The notes under the pieces were generated by a model. That model saw only the letters and a list, made by a program, of their open reading frames with translations. It had not been told where the DNA came from and made no database searches. Position numbers and translations under genes: made by a program. From Rhodospirillales bacterium (GTDB lineage: Bacteria > Pseudomonadota > Alphaproteobacteria > Rhodospirillales > UBA2165): a stretch of DNA of 46,306 nt. The stretch lies in the NCBI GenBank assembly GCA_028345065.1, contig JAOMCN010000013.1, positions 1 through 46,306 of the forward strand. Reading direction: 5' to 3'. Below, piece by piece: positions 8,263 to 16,912 of the stretch. The stretch's first letter is position 1; the number at the start of each line of letters is the position of its first letter.

Positions 8263-10542
8263 CTATGAGTTTTCTTCCGTCGATTGAGATTCAGCTACGG
8301 CCAATGCGGTCATATTAACAATTCCACGAGCCGTCACTGACTCTTGCAGAACATGTGCTGGCATCTTCATACCTATCAACATTGGACCAACTGACACACC
8401 ATCACCAAGCATCCTCAGAGAATTATAGGTAATATTTGCAGCGTCCAATGATGGCATTACCAACACGTTTGCACGACCAGTCAATTTGGAATCGGGCACC
8501 AAGGCATCACGAACTTCTTCAGACAGCGCGGCATCAGCATGCATTTCCCCATCAATCTCCAAGCCCGGAGCCATTTCGCGGATCAAATGCACCGCTTTTT
8601 CCATTTTTTTTGCATTACCATGTCTAGAACTCCCGAAATTGGAGTGGGATAAAACAGCAATTTTAGGTTCAATTCCAAAAAATTTAACGGTCTCCGAAGC
8701 CAGTACAGTAAATTTCGCAATTTGTTCCGCTGTTGGACCAGGATTTACATGAGTATCACAAATAAAAAATGTTCCTTTTGGCATTATCAGCATACTTAAT
8801 GCTGCTGCACGCCCCACACCTTCCCGGAGCCCCACAATTTTAAAGACATGAGGCAAGTGTTCCCGATAACGGCCTGTAACACCGCAAATCATGGCATCTG
8901 CCTCCTTCCTTTTAAGCATTAATGATGCAATTACGGTGGTGTTGGTGCGCACGAGAAATCGTGCTTCATTGCGGGAAACGCCATCTCTACTGGTAATGGA
9001 GTGATAATCCTCCCAATATTCTCTGTAGCGTTCATCCCCTTCTGGATCCACCAATTCAAAATCGTCATCTACACTAAGCCGAAGTCCTAATTGCTCAATT
9101 CGCATTGACACCACGCTCCGACGTCCAACCAAAATCGGCTTCACAATCCCCTCATCAACGGCGTTTTGAACTGCCCTAAGGACCCGCCTTGATTCACCTT
9201 CGGCATAAACAACTCTTTTTGGATTCGAAATTGCTCTTTCGAATACCGGTTTCATAGCAATGCCGGAGCGAAAGACAAAATCGGTCAATTTCTGCCGGTA
9301 AACTTCAAAGTCCTCTATAGGCCTTGTAGCTACTCCTGAATCCATTGCAGCGCGCGCCACGGCTGGTGCTAATTCGACGAGAAGGCGAGGATCGAATGGT
9401 TTAGGAATCAAATAATCAGGTCCAAAATTGAGCTCTTGGAGACCGTAAGCCCGAACGACCGTTTCATCCGATTCAATATGCGCCAATTCCGCAAGAGCGT
9501 GAACGCAAGCCATTTTCATTTCATCGTTGATGGCAGTCGCTCCAACATCTAGCGCGCCTCTAAATAAAAATGGGAAACACAATACGTTATTAACTTGATT
9601 AGGATAATCAGAACGACCAGTTGCTATCACTGCATCAGGCCGGACTTTTTTTGCCTCTTCAGGCAAAATTTCAGGCGTAGGGTTTGCAAGTGCCATTATT
9701 AACGGACGATCCGCCATTGTCTTTACCATTTCAGGTTTCAACACGCCTGGCGCAGACACCCCTAAAAATACATCTGCTCCTCCAATAACGTCCCCAAGAG
9801 TTCGAGCGTCCGTATTCTGTGCATACTTAACGTTATATTCGTTGATCTCTTCGGTCCGACCTTCATAAATGACACCGGCTATATCAGAAACAAAAATATT
9901 TTCTTTTTTTACTCCCAACTTTACTACCAGATCCAAGCAGGCTAACGCTGCTGCACCTGCGCCTGAGCATACCAATTTAATCGCTCCAATCTCTTTTTCA
10001 GCAACCTTAAGCCCATTCATTAGGGCCGCACCCACTATGATAGCTGTTCCATGCTGATCATCATGCATGACCGGGATATTCATTTGCTCCCTGAGTTGTG
10101 ACTCAATGGTGAAGCATTCTGGTGCCTTGATATCCTCAAGATTTATACCTCCGAACGTGGGTTCCAAGGCACGAACAACTTTTATAAATTGTTCTGGGTC
10201 AGTTTCGTCAACTTCAATATCAAAAACGTTTATACCAGCAAACTTTTTGAAGAGACCAGCCTTCCCCTCCATCACGGGCTTCGATGCCAGGGCTCCTATA
10301 TTTCCAAGACCTAGAACGGCTGTACCATTTGATATCACTGCGACTAGATTACCACGTGATGTAAGGTTTGCTGCCTCTGATTCATCACCTGCAATCAGCA
10401 TACTTGCAGCAGCGACCCCCGGCGAATAAGCGAGAGACAGATCATATTGGTTTGCTAGTGGTTTAGTAGAGACAACCTCAACTTTTCCGGGCGTTGGATA
10501 TCGATGATAGTCTAAAGCATCTTGATCTAATTTATCCGCCAT
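8263..10542 (-). CDS. maeB: NADP-dependent malic enzyme with phosphotransacetylase-like domain
   Basis: A 759-residue two-domain enzyme converting malate plus NADP+ to pyruvate, CO2 and NADPH. Residues 1 to about 430 are the malic enzyme part: SLAYSPGVA near the N-terminus, GIN LEDIKAPECF metal/substrate region, HDDQHGTAI, and a nucleotide-binding GAGAAALACL motif. Residues about 435-759 are a phosphate acetyl/butyryltransferase-like domain, which in characterised MaeB proteins is regulatory (acetyl-CoA inhibition) rather than catalytic. The length matches the family. It is the first gene of a likely maeB-mgtE operon and is divergent from the tRNA/lipB region. Confidence 0.95.
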   Translation of the reverse strand: MADKLDQDALDYHRYPTPGKVEVVSTKPLANQYDLSLAYSPGVAAASMLIAGDESEAANLTSRGNLVAVISNGTAVLGLGNIGALASKPVMEGKAGLFKKFAGINVFDIEVDETDPEQFIKVVRALEPTFGGINLEDIKAPECFTIESQLREQMNIPVMHDDQHGTAIIVGAALMNGLKVAEKEIGAIKLVCSGAGAAALACLDLVVKLGVKKENIFVSDIAGVIYEGRTEEINEYNVKYAQNTDARTLGDVIGGADVFLGVSAPGVLKPEMVKTMADRPLIMALANPTPEILPEEAKKVRPDAVIATGRSDYPNQVNNVLCFPFLFRGALDVGATAINDEMKMACVHALAELAHIESDETVVRAYGLQELNFGPDYLIPKPFDPRLLVELAPAVARAAMDSGVATRPIEDFEVYRQKLTDFVFRSGIAMKPVFERAISNPKRVVYAEGESRRVLRAVQNAVDEGIVKPILVGRRSVVSMRIEQLGLRLSVDDDFELVDPEGDERYREYWEDYHSITSRDGVSRNEARFLVRTNTTVIASLMLKRKEADAMICGVTGRYREHLPHVFKIVGLREGVGRAAALSMLIMPKGTFFICDTHVNPGPTAEQIAKFTVLASETVKFFGIEPKIAVLSHSNFGSSRHGNAKKMEKAVHLIREMAPGLEIDGEMHADAALSEEVRDALVPDSKLTGRANVLVMPSLDAANITYNSLRMLGDGVSVGPMLIGMKMPAHVLQESVTARGIVNMTALAVAESQSTEENS

Positions 10543-10770
10543 AATTACATCCCCGTCATTTAGTAAACATCTTGTTATTAACCAAAGGGCATACCATGAC
10601 CACCCCTCTAAGGGAAGAGTATGATAGATAAATTCACTCTCGCTTATAAACGCAATGTCAAAGATCTAATAACTAAACAGAAGGAGAATGTTAAACTCAA
10701 AGTATTCGAAAGTTGGTAAATTTAGGACAAAGGGGAAACCAATTTTTCCGGACTTACTTTTCTTAATTAA

Positions 10771-10857
10771 TGGTGCGGTCGAGAAGACTCGAACTTCCAC
10801 GGGATTTCTCCCACAGCGACCTCAACGCTGCGCGTCTACCAGTTCCGCCACGACCGC
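10771..10857 (-). tRNA. tRNA-Leu (anticodon GAG)
   Basis: An 87-nt class II tRNA on the minus strand with encoded CCA. The acceptor stem GCGGTCG pairs with CGACCGC; the anticodon stem CAGCG/CGCTG closes the loop TTGAGGT, giving anticodon GAG (bases 10821-10823 on the plus strand read CTC). A long variable arm GGGAGAAATCCC and a T-arm with GTTCGAGT are present, as expected for tRNA-Leu. It decodes CUC/CUU. Confidence 0.97.
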
Positions 10858-10959
10858 AAACAGAATAATTCGTAATTGTGTCCATATATCGCTAAACTAG
10901 CCGCTGATTAGCAAAAAGACATCATGTTAGCAAGGTGCTCAACATAAATTTAGAAATAG

Positions 10960-11643
10960 ATGGAACCTAATAACCTATTTTCCTCTCGATCCGTGACAGA
11001 CATTCAGAATACACAACCTGGTGACATCGAGTGGCGTACTAGCTTAGAACTGATAAATTATCCTGACGCAATCGATTTTATGGAAAATAAAGTAAACGAA
11101 ATACATCAGGGGAGCGCACAAGAAATGGTCTGGCTTTTGGAGCACCATTCAGTTTATACCGCGGGTTCAAGTGCTAATAAACAAGACCTCTTGGCTTCAC
11201 GCCGTTTCCCAGTATTTCAAACTGGACGGGGTGGACAGTACACCTACCACGGTCCTGGCCAACGTGTTGTTTATCTTATGCTTGATCTAAGAAAAAGAGG
11301 TGCTGATATCAAGGCCTATGTCCGAAAATTAGAAGAATGGTTAATTGCTACATTAGCCCAATTTAACATTATTGGCGAAAGACGTGAGGGAAGAGTCGGA
11401 ATTTGGGTCACAGACTCACAAAATAGGGAAAAGAAAATTGCTGCCATTGGCGTTCGGGTGCGTCGCTGGATCAGCTTTCACGGTGTTTCTATTAATGTAA
11501 ATCCGGCGCTCGATCATTACGATGGCATAGTACCATGCGGCATATCAAAATTTGGAATAACCTCCCTACATGATTTAAAGAAAAATATCTCAGTTTCTGA
11601 AATCGATCGTGCACTGAAACAAACTTTCTATGAGACTTTCTAG
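10960..11643 (+). CDS. lipB: Octanoyl-[acyl carrier protein]:protein octanoyltransferase (LipB)
   Basis: A 227-residue enzyme that transfers octanoyl groups from ACP to lipoyl domains of 2-oxoacid dehydrogenases and the glycine cleavage H protein, the first step of lipoate synthesis. The diagnostic segments are LEHHSVYTAG, RGGQYTYHGPGQRVVY, KIAAIGVRVRRW (catalytic lysine) and GIVPCGI (nucleophilic cysteine). The length is typical. It starts at the ATG at 10960. It converges on the acylphosphatase gene and seems to be a single-gene transcription unit. Confidence 0.95.
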   Translation: MEPNNLFSSRSVTDIQNTQPGDIEWRTSLELINYPDAIDFMENKVNEIHQGSAQEMVWLLEHHSVYTAGSSANKQDLLASRRFPVFQTGRGGQYTYHGPGQRVVYLMLDLRKRGADIKAYVRKLEEWLIATLAQFNIIGERREGRVGIWVTDSQNREKKIAAIGVRVRRWISFHGVSINVNPALDHYDGIVPCGISKFGITSLHDLKKNISVSEIDRALKQTFYETF

Positions 11644-11719
11644 GGATCTTGGCTTTAATCGAAATAATAGGTCAGAGAGGAATGTTGGATCCCAGAGGGT
11701 ACTAATACAATAGGATGGA

Positions 11720-12010
11720 CTACGCCGTGACAAGTTGCTTAAAACCACGATCGAGAGGTGGGTCACATGACTTCAAGCGGATGGACGTAACATGAGCTGC
11801 CGATGGGCCTACCTCAAACACATTAAGCATCTCTTGAATATTTTCCGGAGAACCACTGATTAAAGCTTCTACGGTGCCATCCCGACGATTTCTGACCCAG
11901 CCGGATATTTGCAACCGGCAAGCTTGGTTCTTTGTCCAATCTCGGAAGCAAACACCCTGTACGCGACCGGTCACCCTGACTCTATAGGTAGATTTTTCCA
12001 ATACTGTCAC
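11720..12010 (-). CDS. acyP: Acylphosphatase
   Basis: A 96-residue protein of the acylphosphatase family, which hydrolyses carboxyl-phosphate bonds. The N-terminal GRVQGVCFRDWT motif provides the phosphate-binding arginine and GWVRNRRDGTVEA provides the catalytic asparagine. The start is a GTG that overlaps the pccA stop codon by four bases (GTGA), so translation is probably coupled. Acylphosphatase genes directly after pccA-type genes occur in related bacteria, but the metabolic reason is not established. Confidence 0.92.
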   Translation of the reverse strand: MTVLEKSTYRVRVTGRVQGVCFRDWTKNQACRLQISGWVRNRRDGTVEALISGSPENIQEMLNVFEVGPSAAHVTSIRLKSCDPPLDRGFKQLVTA

Positions 12011-14025
12011 TTTAATTCCATTATTAATTGACCTACCTCTAGGTTATCCCCCGAACGTGAGTGAATTTTGATAATAACTCCATTTCGCTCAGCAACTATT
12101 TTATTTTCCATTTTCATAGCCTCGACTGTAGCTAAGGATTCGCCCAGATTTACTTCTTGTCCTTCTTCAACATCGATAGACATTAAAAGTCCGGGCATTG
12201 GAGATAACACTTGCTTTGAATAATCCGGCGCCAATTTTTCCGGTATCATTGAAAGCATGTCAGCTGCTATAGGAGAAATTACTCTTACGTCAGTAGTTAA
12301 GCCTGTGTGTTGGACTTTATAAAACGTAGCTTCCCTTTCAATTTGCATAGAAACCAGTTCACCATTAAGTCGGCCGGAAAATATCGGATTGCCCGGTGTC
12401 CAGTCAGTTTCTACTACGAACGATCGTTTCCCAACACTAATATCAAACCCACTGTTGGATCTAATTACTCGGATTGGATATTTTTCTTCACCAAAAATAA
12501 CTACCCAATTCTGTCTGACTTGGTAATTATCACGATAATACGAAGTGCCATCCATCCTACGTAGCAGGAGGCGAGATCTTTTTTCAGCGACAATACAATT
12601 AACCGCACCCAGGACAACAACGATCAATTCGATATCCTCGTGTTCAGTTTTTTCTGGAATAAATCGGTTTCCAAACTCTTCTGCAATAAAATTAGTTGAT
12701 AAACTACCCGCCTGAAATCGCGAATTAGACATGACAGCAGCCAAAAAACCTAAGTTATTTGCAACACCTCGTATATAATATTCGTCTAAGGCCCAACGCA
12801 TGTGCCTAATTGCTTCTCCGCGAGTTTCCCCATTGGTTATCAATTTCGCGATCATGGGATCGTAATATCTGTTAATCTCATCTCCTTCATTAACACCACC
12901 ATCAACGCGGACGTTTTTTGTTGTACCAAAGGCTGATGTGATTGGCTCCCTATATCTCACCAACCGACCAATTGAAGGCAAAAAACCGCGGGTCGGGTCT
13001 TCTGCATAGATACGTGATTCCATTGCCCAACCATTTAATTTAATGTCGCTTTGACTGAACTCAAGTTTTTTACCAGCAGCTATTTTTATCATTTGTTCAA
13101 CTAGATCGACACCAGTAACTAATTCAGTTACTGGGTGTTCAACCTGAAGACGAGTATTCATTTCAACAAAATAAAAGTTTCGATCAGCATCTACTATAAA
13201 TTCGACTGTACCTGCAGAGGAATAGTCAACGGCAGCAGCAAGGGTGACCGCCTGAGTACCCATATCCTTCCGCATTTGATCTGATAAGAAAGGACTTGGG
13301 GCCTCCTCCATGACTTTTTGATGTCGACGTTGAATTGAACACTCTCTTTCGCCCAAATGAACAATATTTCCAAACGTATCTGCAAGTATCTGAATTTCGA
13401 TATGTCGTGGATTAGCTATAAACTTTTCTAAAAAAATGCGGCCGTCCCCAAAGCTAGACTCAGCTTCCGAGATGCACGTTTTTAGGGCATTTTTTAATTC
13501 CGATTTATCAGTTACTACCCGGATACCCTTGCCACCACCACCTGCAGAAGCCTTGAGAATTATCGGGTAACCAATTTCATTCGCGATCTTATTAGCCATC
13601 TTAATATCAAGGATTGGTTCCTCAACACCAGGTACGGTCGGAATACCGTTTTTTATTGCTATCATTTTCGACTCAATTTTATCCCCCATCTGACGGATAG
13701 CATCCGGGCGAGGTCCAATAAAAGATATACCATCATGCTGAAGCCGTTCAACGAAATCTGCATTTTCCGACAAAAATCCATAGCCAGGATGCACAGCGTC
13801 TGCACCGCTTAATTCTATTGCTTCCATAATGGCGTCTATATTTAAATAACTTTCGGCAGGAGACGCTGGTCCAATAAGTATGGAATCACTGGCCATATCG
13901 ACGTGCAGGGCATTTTTATCTGCTTCTGAATAAACTGCAACTGACTTAATACCAAGAATGCGTGCTGTCCTAATTATCCGGCAGGCGATCTCCCCGCGGT
14001 TGGCAATCAAAATAGATTTAAACAT
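12007..14025 (-). CDS. pccA: Propionyl-CoA carboxylase alpha subunit (biotin carboxylase plus biotin carrier)
   Basis: A 672-residue biotin-dependent carboxylase subunit. Residues 1 to about 450 form the biotin carboxylase: ILIANRGEIACRI at the start, the ATP-binding glycine-rich KASAGGGGKGIR, and EMNTRLQVEHPVTE near residue 290. A BT-type linker domain follows, and the C-terminal biotin carrier domain holds the biotinylated lysine in EAMKMEN, near residue 638. The QVLSPMPGLL segment is typical of PccA. It works with PccB to convert propionyl-CoA to methylmalonyl-CoA. The beta subunit gene is 15 kb away at 29153-30685, which is unusual. The alternative, a methylcrotonyl-CoA carboxylase alpha, is less likely since the only beta subunit in the window is PccB-type. 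Confidence 0.9.
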   Translation of the reverse strand: MFKSILIANRGEIACRIIRTARILGIKSVAVYSEADKNALHVDMASDSILIGPASPAESYLNIDAIMEAIELSGADAVHPGYGFLSENADFVERLQHDGISFIGPRPDAIRQMGDKIESKMIAIKNGIPTVPGVEEPILDIKMANKIANEIGYPIILKASAGGGGKGIRVVTDKSELKNALKTCISEAESSFGDGRIFLEKFIANPRHIEIQILADTFGNIVHLGERECSIQRRHQKVMEEAPSPFLSDQMRKDMGTQAVTLAAAVDYSSAGTVEFIVDADRNFYFVEMNTRLQVEHPVTELVTGVDLVEQMIKIAAGKKLEFSQSDIKLNGWAMESRIYAEDPTRGFLPSIGRLVRYREPITSAFGTTKNVRVDGGVNEGDEINRYYDPMIAKLITNGETRGEAIRHMRWALDEYYIRGVANNLGFLAAVMSNSRFQAGSLSTNFIAEEFGNRFIPEKTEHEDIELIVVVLGAVNCIVAEKRSRLLLRRMDGTSYYRDNYQVRQNWVVIFGEEKYPIRVIRSNSGFDISVGKRSFVVETDWTPGNPIFSGRLNGELVSMQIEREATFYKVQHTGLTTDVRVISPIAADMLSMIPEKLAPDYSKQVLSPMPGLLMSIDVEEGQEVNLGESLATVEAMKMENKIVAERNGVIIKIHSRSGDNLEVGQLIMELK

Positions 14026-14569
14026 TTCCTCGCCAAGCGGCGGTGCCGGTGCTGTTCAAGCTATTAAAGAATACCAATCTGGACAATATTATATCCCTTG
14101 TTTCCACTGCGTGCTCAATACGAAATGGAGAATATCTCACGAAATCAATATAACATTATTTATAATAATTTTTACTTCTAACATTACATTTTGTCTCATT
14201 TCACAAACACTTTATCTACAATTTTCTTCATTTCCTTTGGAATGTTCAAAAACCAACATAATTATAGCAATGCTTTTGCATATCAATAAAATGATATCAA
14301 TTGCTTATAGAATGTAATTTCCTTGTCATTGTCTAGGCTGCAGGTAGATCGCAGAAACATACAATAAAGCCAAAATTGCTAATCCTTAGCGCATAATTTT
14401 TTATTAGCGGGATTTCTCAGTTCTTAAACAAAGTATGCCTTTGTTCCCATAAGTTTAAGAATTGACCAGACCGGGAATGTTAGAATAATTCTAGGGAGAC
14501 AAAATTAATTTTCGTCGTTGGGAAATAAATCAACAAACCAATCAAAACACTATTTAATTCTCATTTTCC
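14026..14569. other. AT-rich intergenic gap upstream of pccA
   Basis: About 540 bp without a supportable gene. It lies between the pccA start and the end of the MlaA-like gene, both on the minus strand, and should contain the pccA promoter. A TATAAT hexamer on the minus strand at 14261-14266 is a possible -10 box, but I see no matching -35 element at good spacing. No repeat or RNA gene was recognised. Confidence 0.35.
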
Positions 14570-15481
14570 TCAATCTTGATTTAAAATTTCCATTCTGCGT
14601 TTTTGAAGATGTAAACTACGTATCGTCCCATAGAAATCTACTGATGTATCCTTTAGACCGTCCATATGGTCTTTCACATCTGCATATGAGGCCACACCTT
14701 TGAGAGCTGTTAACCCATAACCAACTTCTTCTAGATCTTGATCATCTAAATAATACCCCAAAGGGTCAAAGAACGGATCCACTATAATTTGACCTAAAGC
14801 GTCTCTTGGATTTGATGGCCCCAAAAGTGGCAAGACTAAATAAAGCCCATCTCCAATACCCCAGGTAGCCAGAGTCTGTCCAAAATCTTCCTCATGTTCT
14901 TCAAAACCCAAATTCTTAGCCACATCAAAAAGTCCTCCCACACCCACAGTAGTATTGATTACCAAGCGACTAGCCGTGACAAATCCTCTTTTGAACTTTC
15001 CCTGAAGAAGATCGTTGGCCAAAACCACCGGTTCGCTAATGTTATTGAGAGCATTTGCTATCGCCGCACGCGCGACTTCTGGTAAAACTGAATTATATCC
15101 TGTAACCACAGGATCCAGAAGATACTGTCTGACTACTTCATTAAAAGCGAATATCCTGCGGTTTATTGATTCAAGTGGGTCATTTACCTCAGACAGCGTA
15201 TACTCATTCTTCGAACCAAACTCATACTGTTCGGATATCCTAGACCTATTTTCAGGTGGAGTTATTGTTCGATTTATTGAAGGCTGCATTCTAAAGGGAT
15301 GAGGTTGCAGCAAAAGATGATCCATATTATAGATTGAAGGACCAGCAAACGGTTGCCGTACGTCAAAGAGAATTACAACAACAACAGTTGCAGCAACCCT
15401 AGAGATGGGTACTATTAACCTGCTCAATGCCGGTGTCATCAAATTTATTATAAGCTGAGCCCTCTGTATTCTGAAAACCAT
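14570..15481 (-). CDS. mlaA: MlaA/VacJ-like outer-membrane lipid asymmetry protein
   Basis: A 303-residue MlaA (VacJ) family protein. The core spans about residues 100-280 with NDPLESINRRIFAFNEVV, LLQGKFKRGFVTASRLVINTT, GGLFDVAKNLG and FGQTLATWGIGDGLYLVLPLLGPSNPRD, all hallmark motifs. MlaA removes phospholipids from the outer leaflet of the outer membrane. The N-terminus has a hydrophobic segment (RVAATVVVVILF) ending around QPFAG, so it is exported by signal peptidase I; the protein contains no cysteine, so it is not a lipoprotein like the E. coli version. The start could be the ATG at 15481 or the internal one at 15439. The Mla ABC transporter genes are not nearby. Confidence 0.88.
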   Translation of the reverse strand: MVFRIQRAQLIINLMTPALSRLIVPISRVAATVVVVILFDVRQPFAGPSIYNMDHLLLQPHPFRMQPSINRTITPPENRSRISEQYEFGSKNEYTLSEVNDPLESINRRIFAFNEVVRQYLLDPVVTGYNSVLPEVARAAIANALNNISEPVVLANDLLQGKFKRGFVTASRLVINTTVGVGGLFDVAKNLGFEEHEEDFGQTLATWGIGDGLYLVLPLLGPSNPRDALGQIIVDPFFDPLGYYLDDQDLEEVGYGLTALKGVASYADVKDHMDGLKDTSVDFYGTIRSLHLQKRRMEILNQD

Positions 15482-15805
15482 AACGGAATATTAGCATGAA
15501 ACAAGCATCACCAGCGACGATAACACCACAACAACTCAATAATTTCACTTGCTATAGGTTGCTCTAAAATGTTTACACAAAAACAGAACAGATGCTTTTA
15601 GAAAAACTATTTAAGCAAAACCACTTTATCTAAATTTAAATCATATTTCATTCAATTTAGACAGGAATTTAGTTAAACTTTATTCTCAAATTATTTCTAT
15701 AATTTGAATTTAAATTAACCAACCAAATTCAATGGTAGTGCTTTTTCCTGATAACCTAATAGCATAGATTAAAACCTGATATGTTATTAGAACGAGGTCA
15801 CTGGG
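15482..15805. other. AT-rich divergent intergenic region
   Basis: About 320 bp between the divergently transcribed mlaA-like and carbonic anhydrase genes. It must hold promoters for both. The sequence is strongly AT-rich and shows no gene, RNA or repeat I can support. Confidence 0.35.
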
Positions 15806-16327
15806 ATGAGGTATGAGTTACAAGAAAAAGTATCGAATGTAGATGAGTCTGAGTCTTGGGTTGCACCAAGCGCTGATTTAATCGGCGAAGTCACAATTGG
15901 CAAAAATTCTAGCATATGGTGGCAGGCAGTTCTGCGAGCGGACAACGAACCCATAACCATTGGCACCCGTACAAACATTCAAGATGGCTGCGTATTGCAT
16001 ACTGACCCTGGGTTTCCTATTTTAATAGGCAATGATGTTTCGGTGGGCCATCTATGCATGCTTCATGGGTGTACTATTGATGATGGCACACTTATTGGTA
16101 TTGGCAGTATCATTCTAAATGGAGCAAAAATAGGAAAAAATGTGCTCATAGGCGCCAACTCTTTGATTACTGAAGGGAAACACATCCCACCCAATACATT
16201 GGTGATGGGATCGCCAGGTAAAGTAATTCGTGAATTATCTGAAGAGCAAATCAGCAATCTCTTTTCAAACGCTGCGGGTTATGTTCAAAGAGCTGATCTA
16301 TACCGCCATAATTTACAATCCGGCTAA
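15806..16327 (+). CDS. Gamma-class carbonic anhydrase-like hexapeptide-repeat protein
   Basis: A 173-residue left-handed beta-helix protein. Repeats of the type [I/V]G.[N/D]..I run through most of the length. The three metal-binding histidines are visible in VLHTD and VGHLCMLHG, matching the gamma carbonic anhydrase/YrdA pattern, and the C-terminal GSPGKVIREL segment is typical. The expected function is zinc- or iron-dependent hydration of CO2, though many YrdA-like members lack strong activity. The ATG at 15806 has an AGG-type ribosome binding site. The oxalate decarboxylation cluster nearby releases CO2, but a functional connection is only a guess. Confidence 0.88.
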   Translation: MRYELQEKVSNVDESESWVAPSADLIGEVTIGKNSSIWWQAVLRADNEPITIGTRTNIQDGCVLHTDPGFPILIGNDVSVGHLCMLHGCTIDDGTLIGIGSIILNGAKIGKNVLIGANSLITEGKHIPPNTLVMGSPGKVIRELSEEQISNLFSNAAGYVQRADLYRHNLQSG

Positions 16328-16540
16328 ATTTTTTTTATAACCTTTTGGCAATTACCTTCTCTAACATTGACCCAATCTAATTAATCAATCTCAGTGTTAA
16401 AGAGTTCGAGTGAAAATTATTAATTTTCCAATCCACCAAACCTTCAATTTTAAAATTTATTAATTCCTGAATCGAAATTATTCGAATTCAAATTGCCCAT
16501 TCTTTATAGATTTATAAAATTCTGTCGAATCAAACTTCTC

Positions 16541-16912
16541 TTAAACATTCGATGGAATATTTTTAACTATAAAATGCAGATTTTCCTTCGGTGGTACAAT
16601 ATCCGTCACCAGATCTTTTATGAGAACCTTATTAGATAAAGGTTCAATGGTTGTATCCCTATTTAACAAACGCGTGGTACAGGCATATTGAGTTTTCCCA
16701 TCAACCATGACCATACATTCTTTACAGGCATTAGCGTTGATACAACTATACCGAACCGCTAACGATGAATCGATATTTGTACGAATCCACATGATTGCAT
16801 CAAGCACGGACATACCCTCACGATATGGTACACGGTAGACTTCAAAATGGGGTTCCTCATTTTGAGCGCCCCGTTTAACGGTGATTGTCACCCTATCCTT
16901 CATTTCATTCAT
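16541..16912 (-). CDS. Small 2Fe-2S ferredoxin-domain protein, SdhB/FrdB N-terminal type
   Basis: A 123-residue protein similar to the N-terminal ferredoxin domain of succinate dehydrogenase/fumarate reductase iron-sulfur subunits, but with no C-terminal 3Fe/4Fe domain. The cluster ligands read C-INANA-C-KE-C followed eleven residues later by another cysteine (C-x5-C-x2-C-x11-C), one residue longer in the first gap than the usual C-x4-C. The start ATG overlaps the flavoprotein stop by four bases (ATGA), so the two subunits are translationally coupled. It probably passes electrons between the flavoprotein and an unidentified acceptor. Confidence 0.75.
   Translation of the reverse strand: MNEMKDRVTITVKRGAQNEEPHFEVYRVPYREGMSVLDAIMWIRTNIDSSLAVRYSCINANACKECMVMVDGKTQYACTTRLLNRDTTIEPLSNKVLIKDLVTDIVPPKENLHFIVKNIPSNV

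Noticed and set aside
10771-10960. tRNA-Leu as an integration site for a mobile element
   Set aside because: No integrase gene and no repeat of the tRNA 3' end were found nearby.
13958-14317. Plus-strand 119-residue open frame over the pccA start
   Set aside because: The first part is antisense to pccA and the rest is AT-rich hydrophobic sequence with no family features or ribosome binding site.
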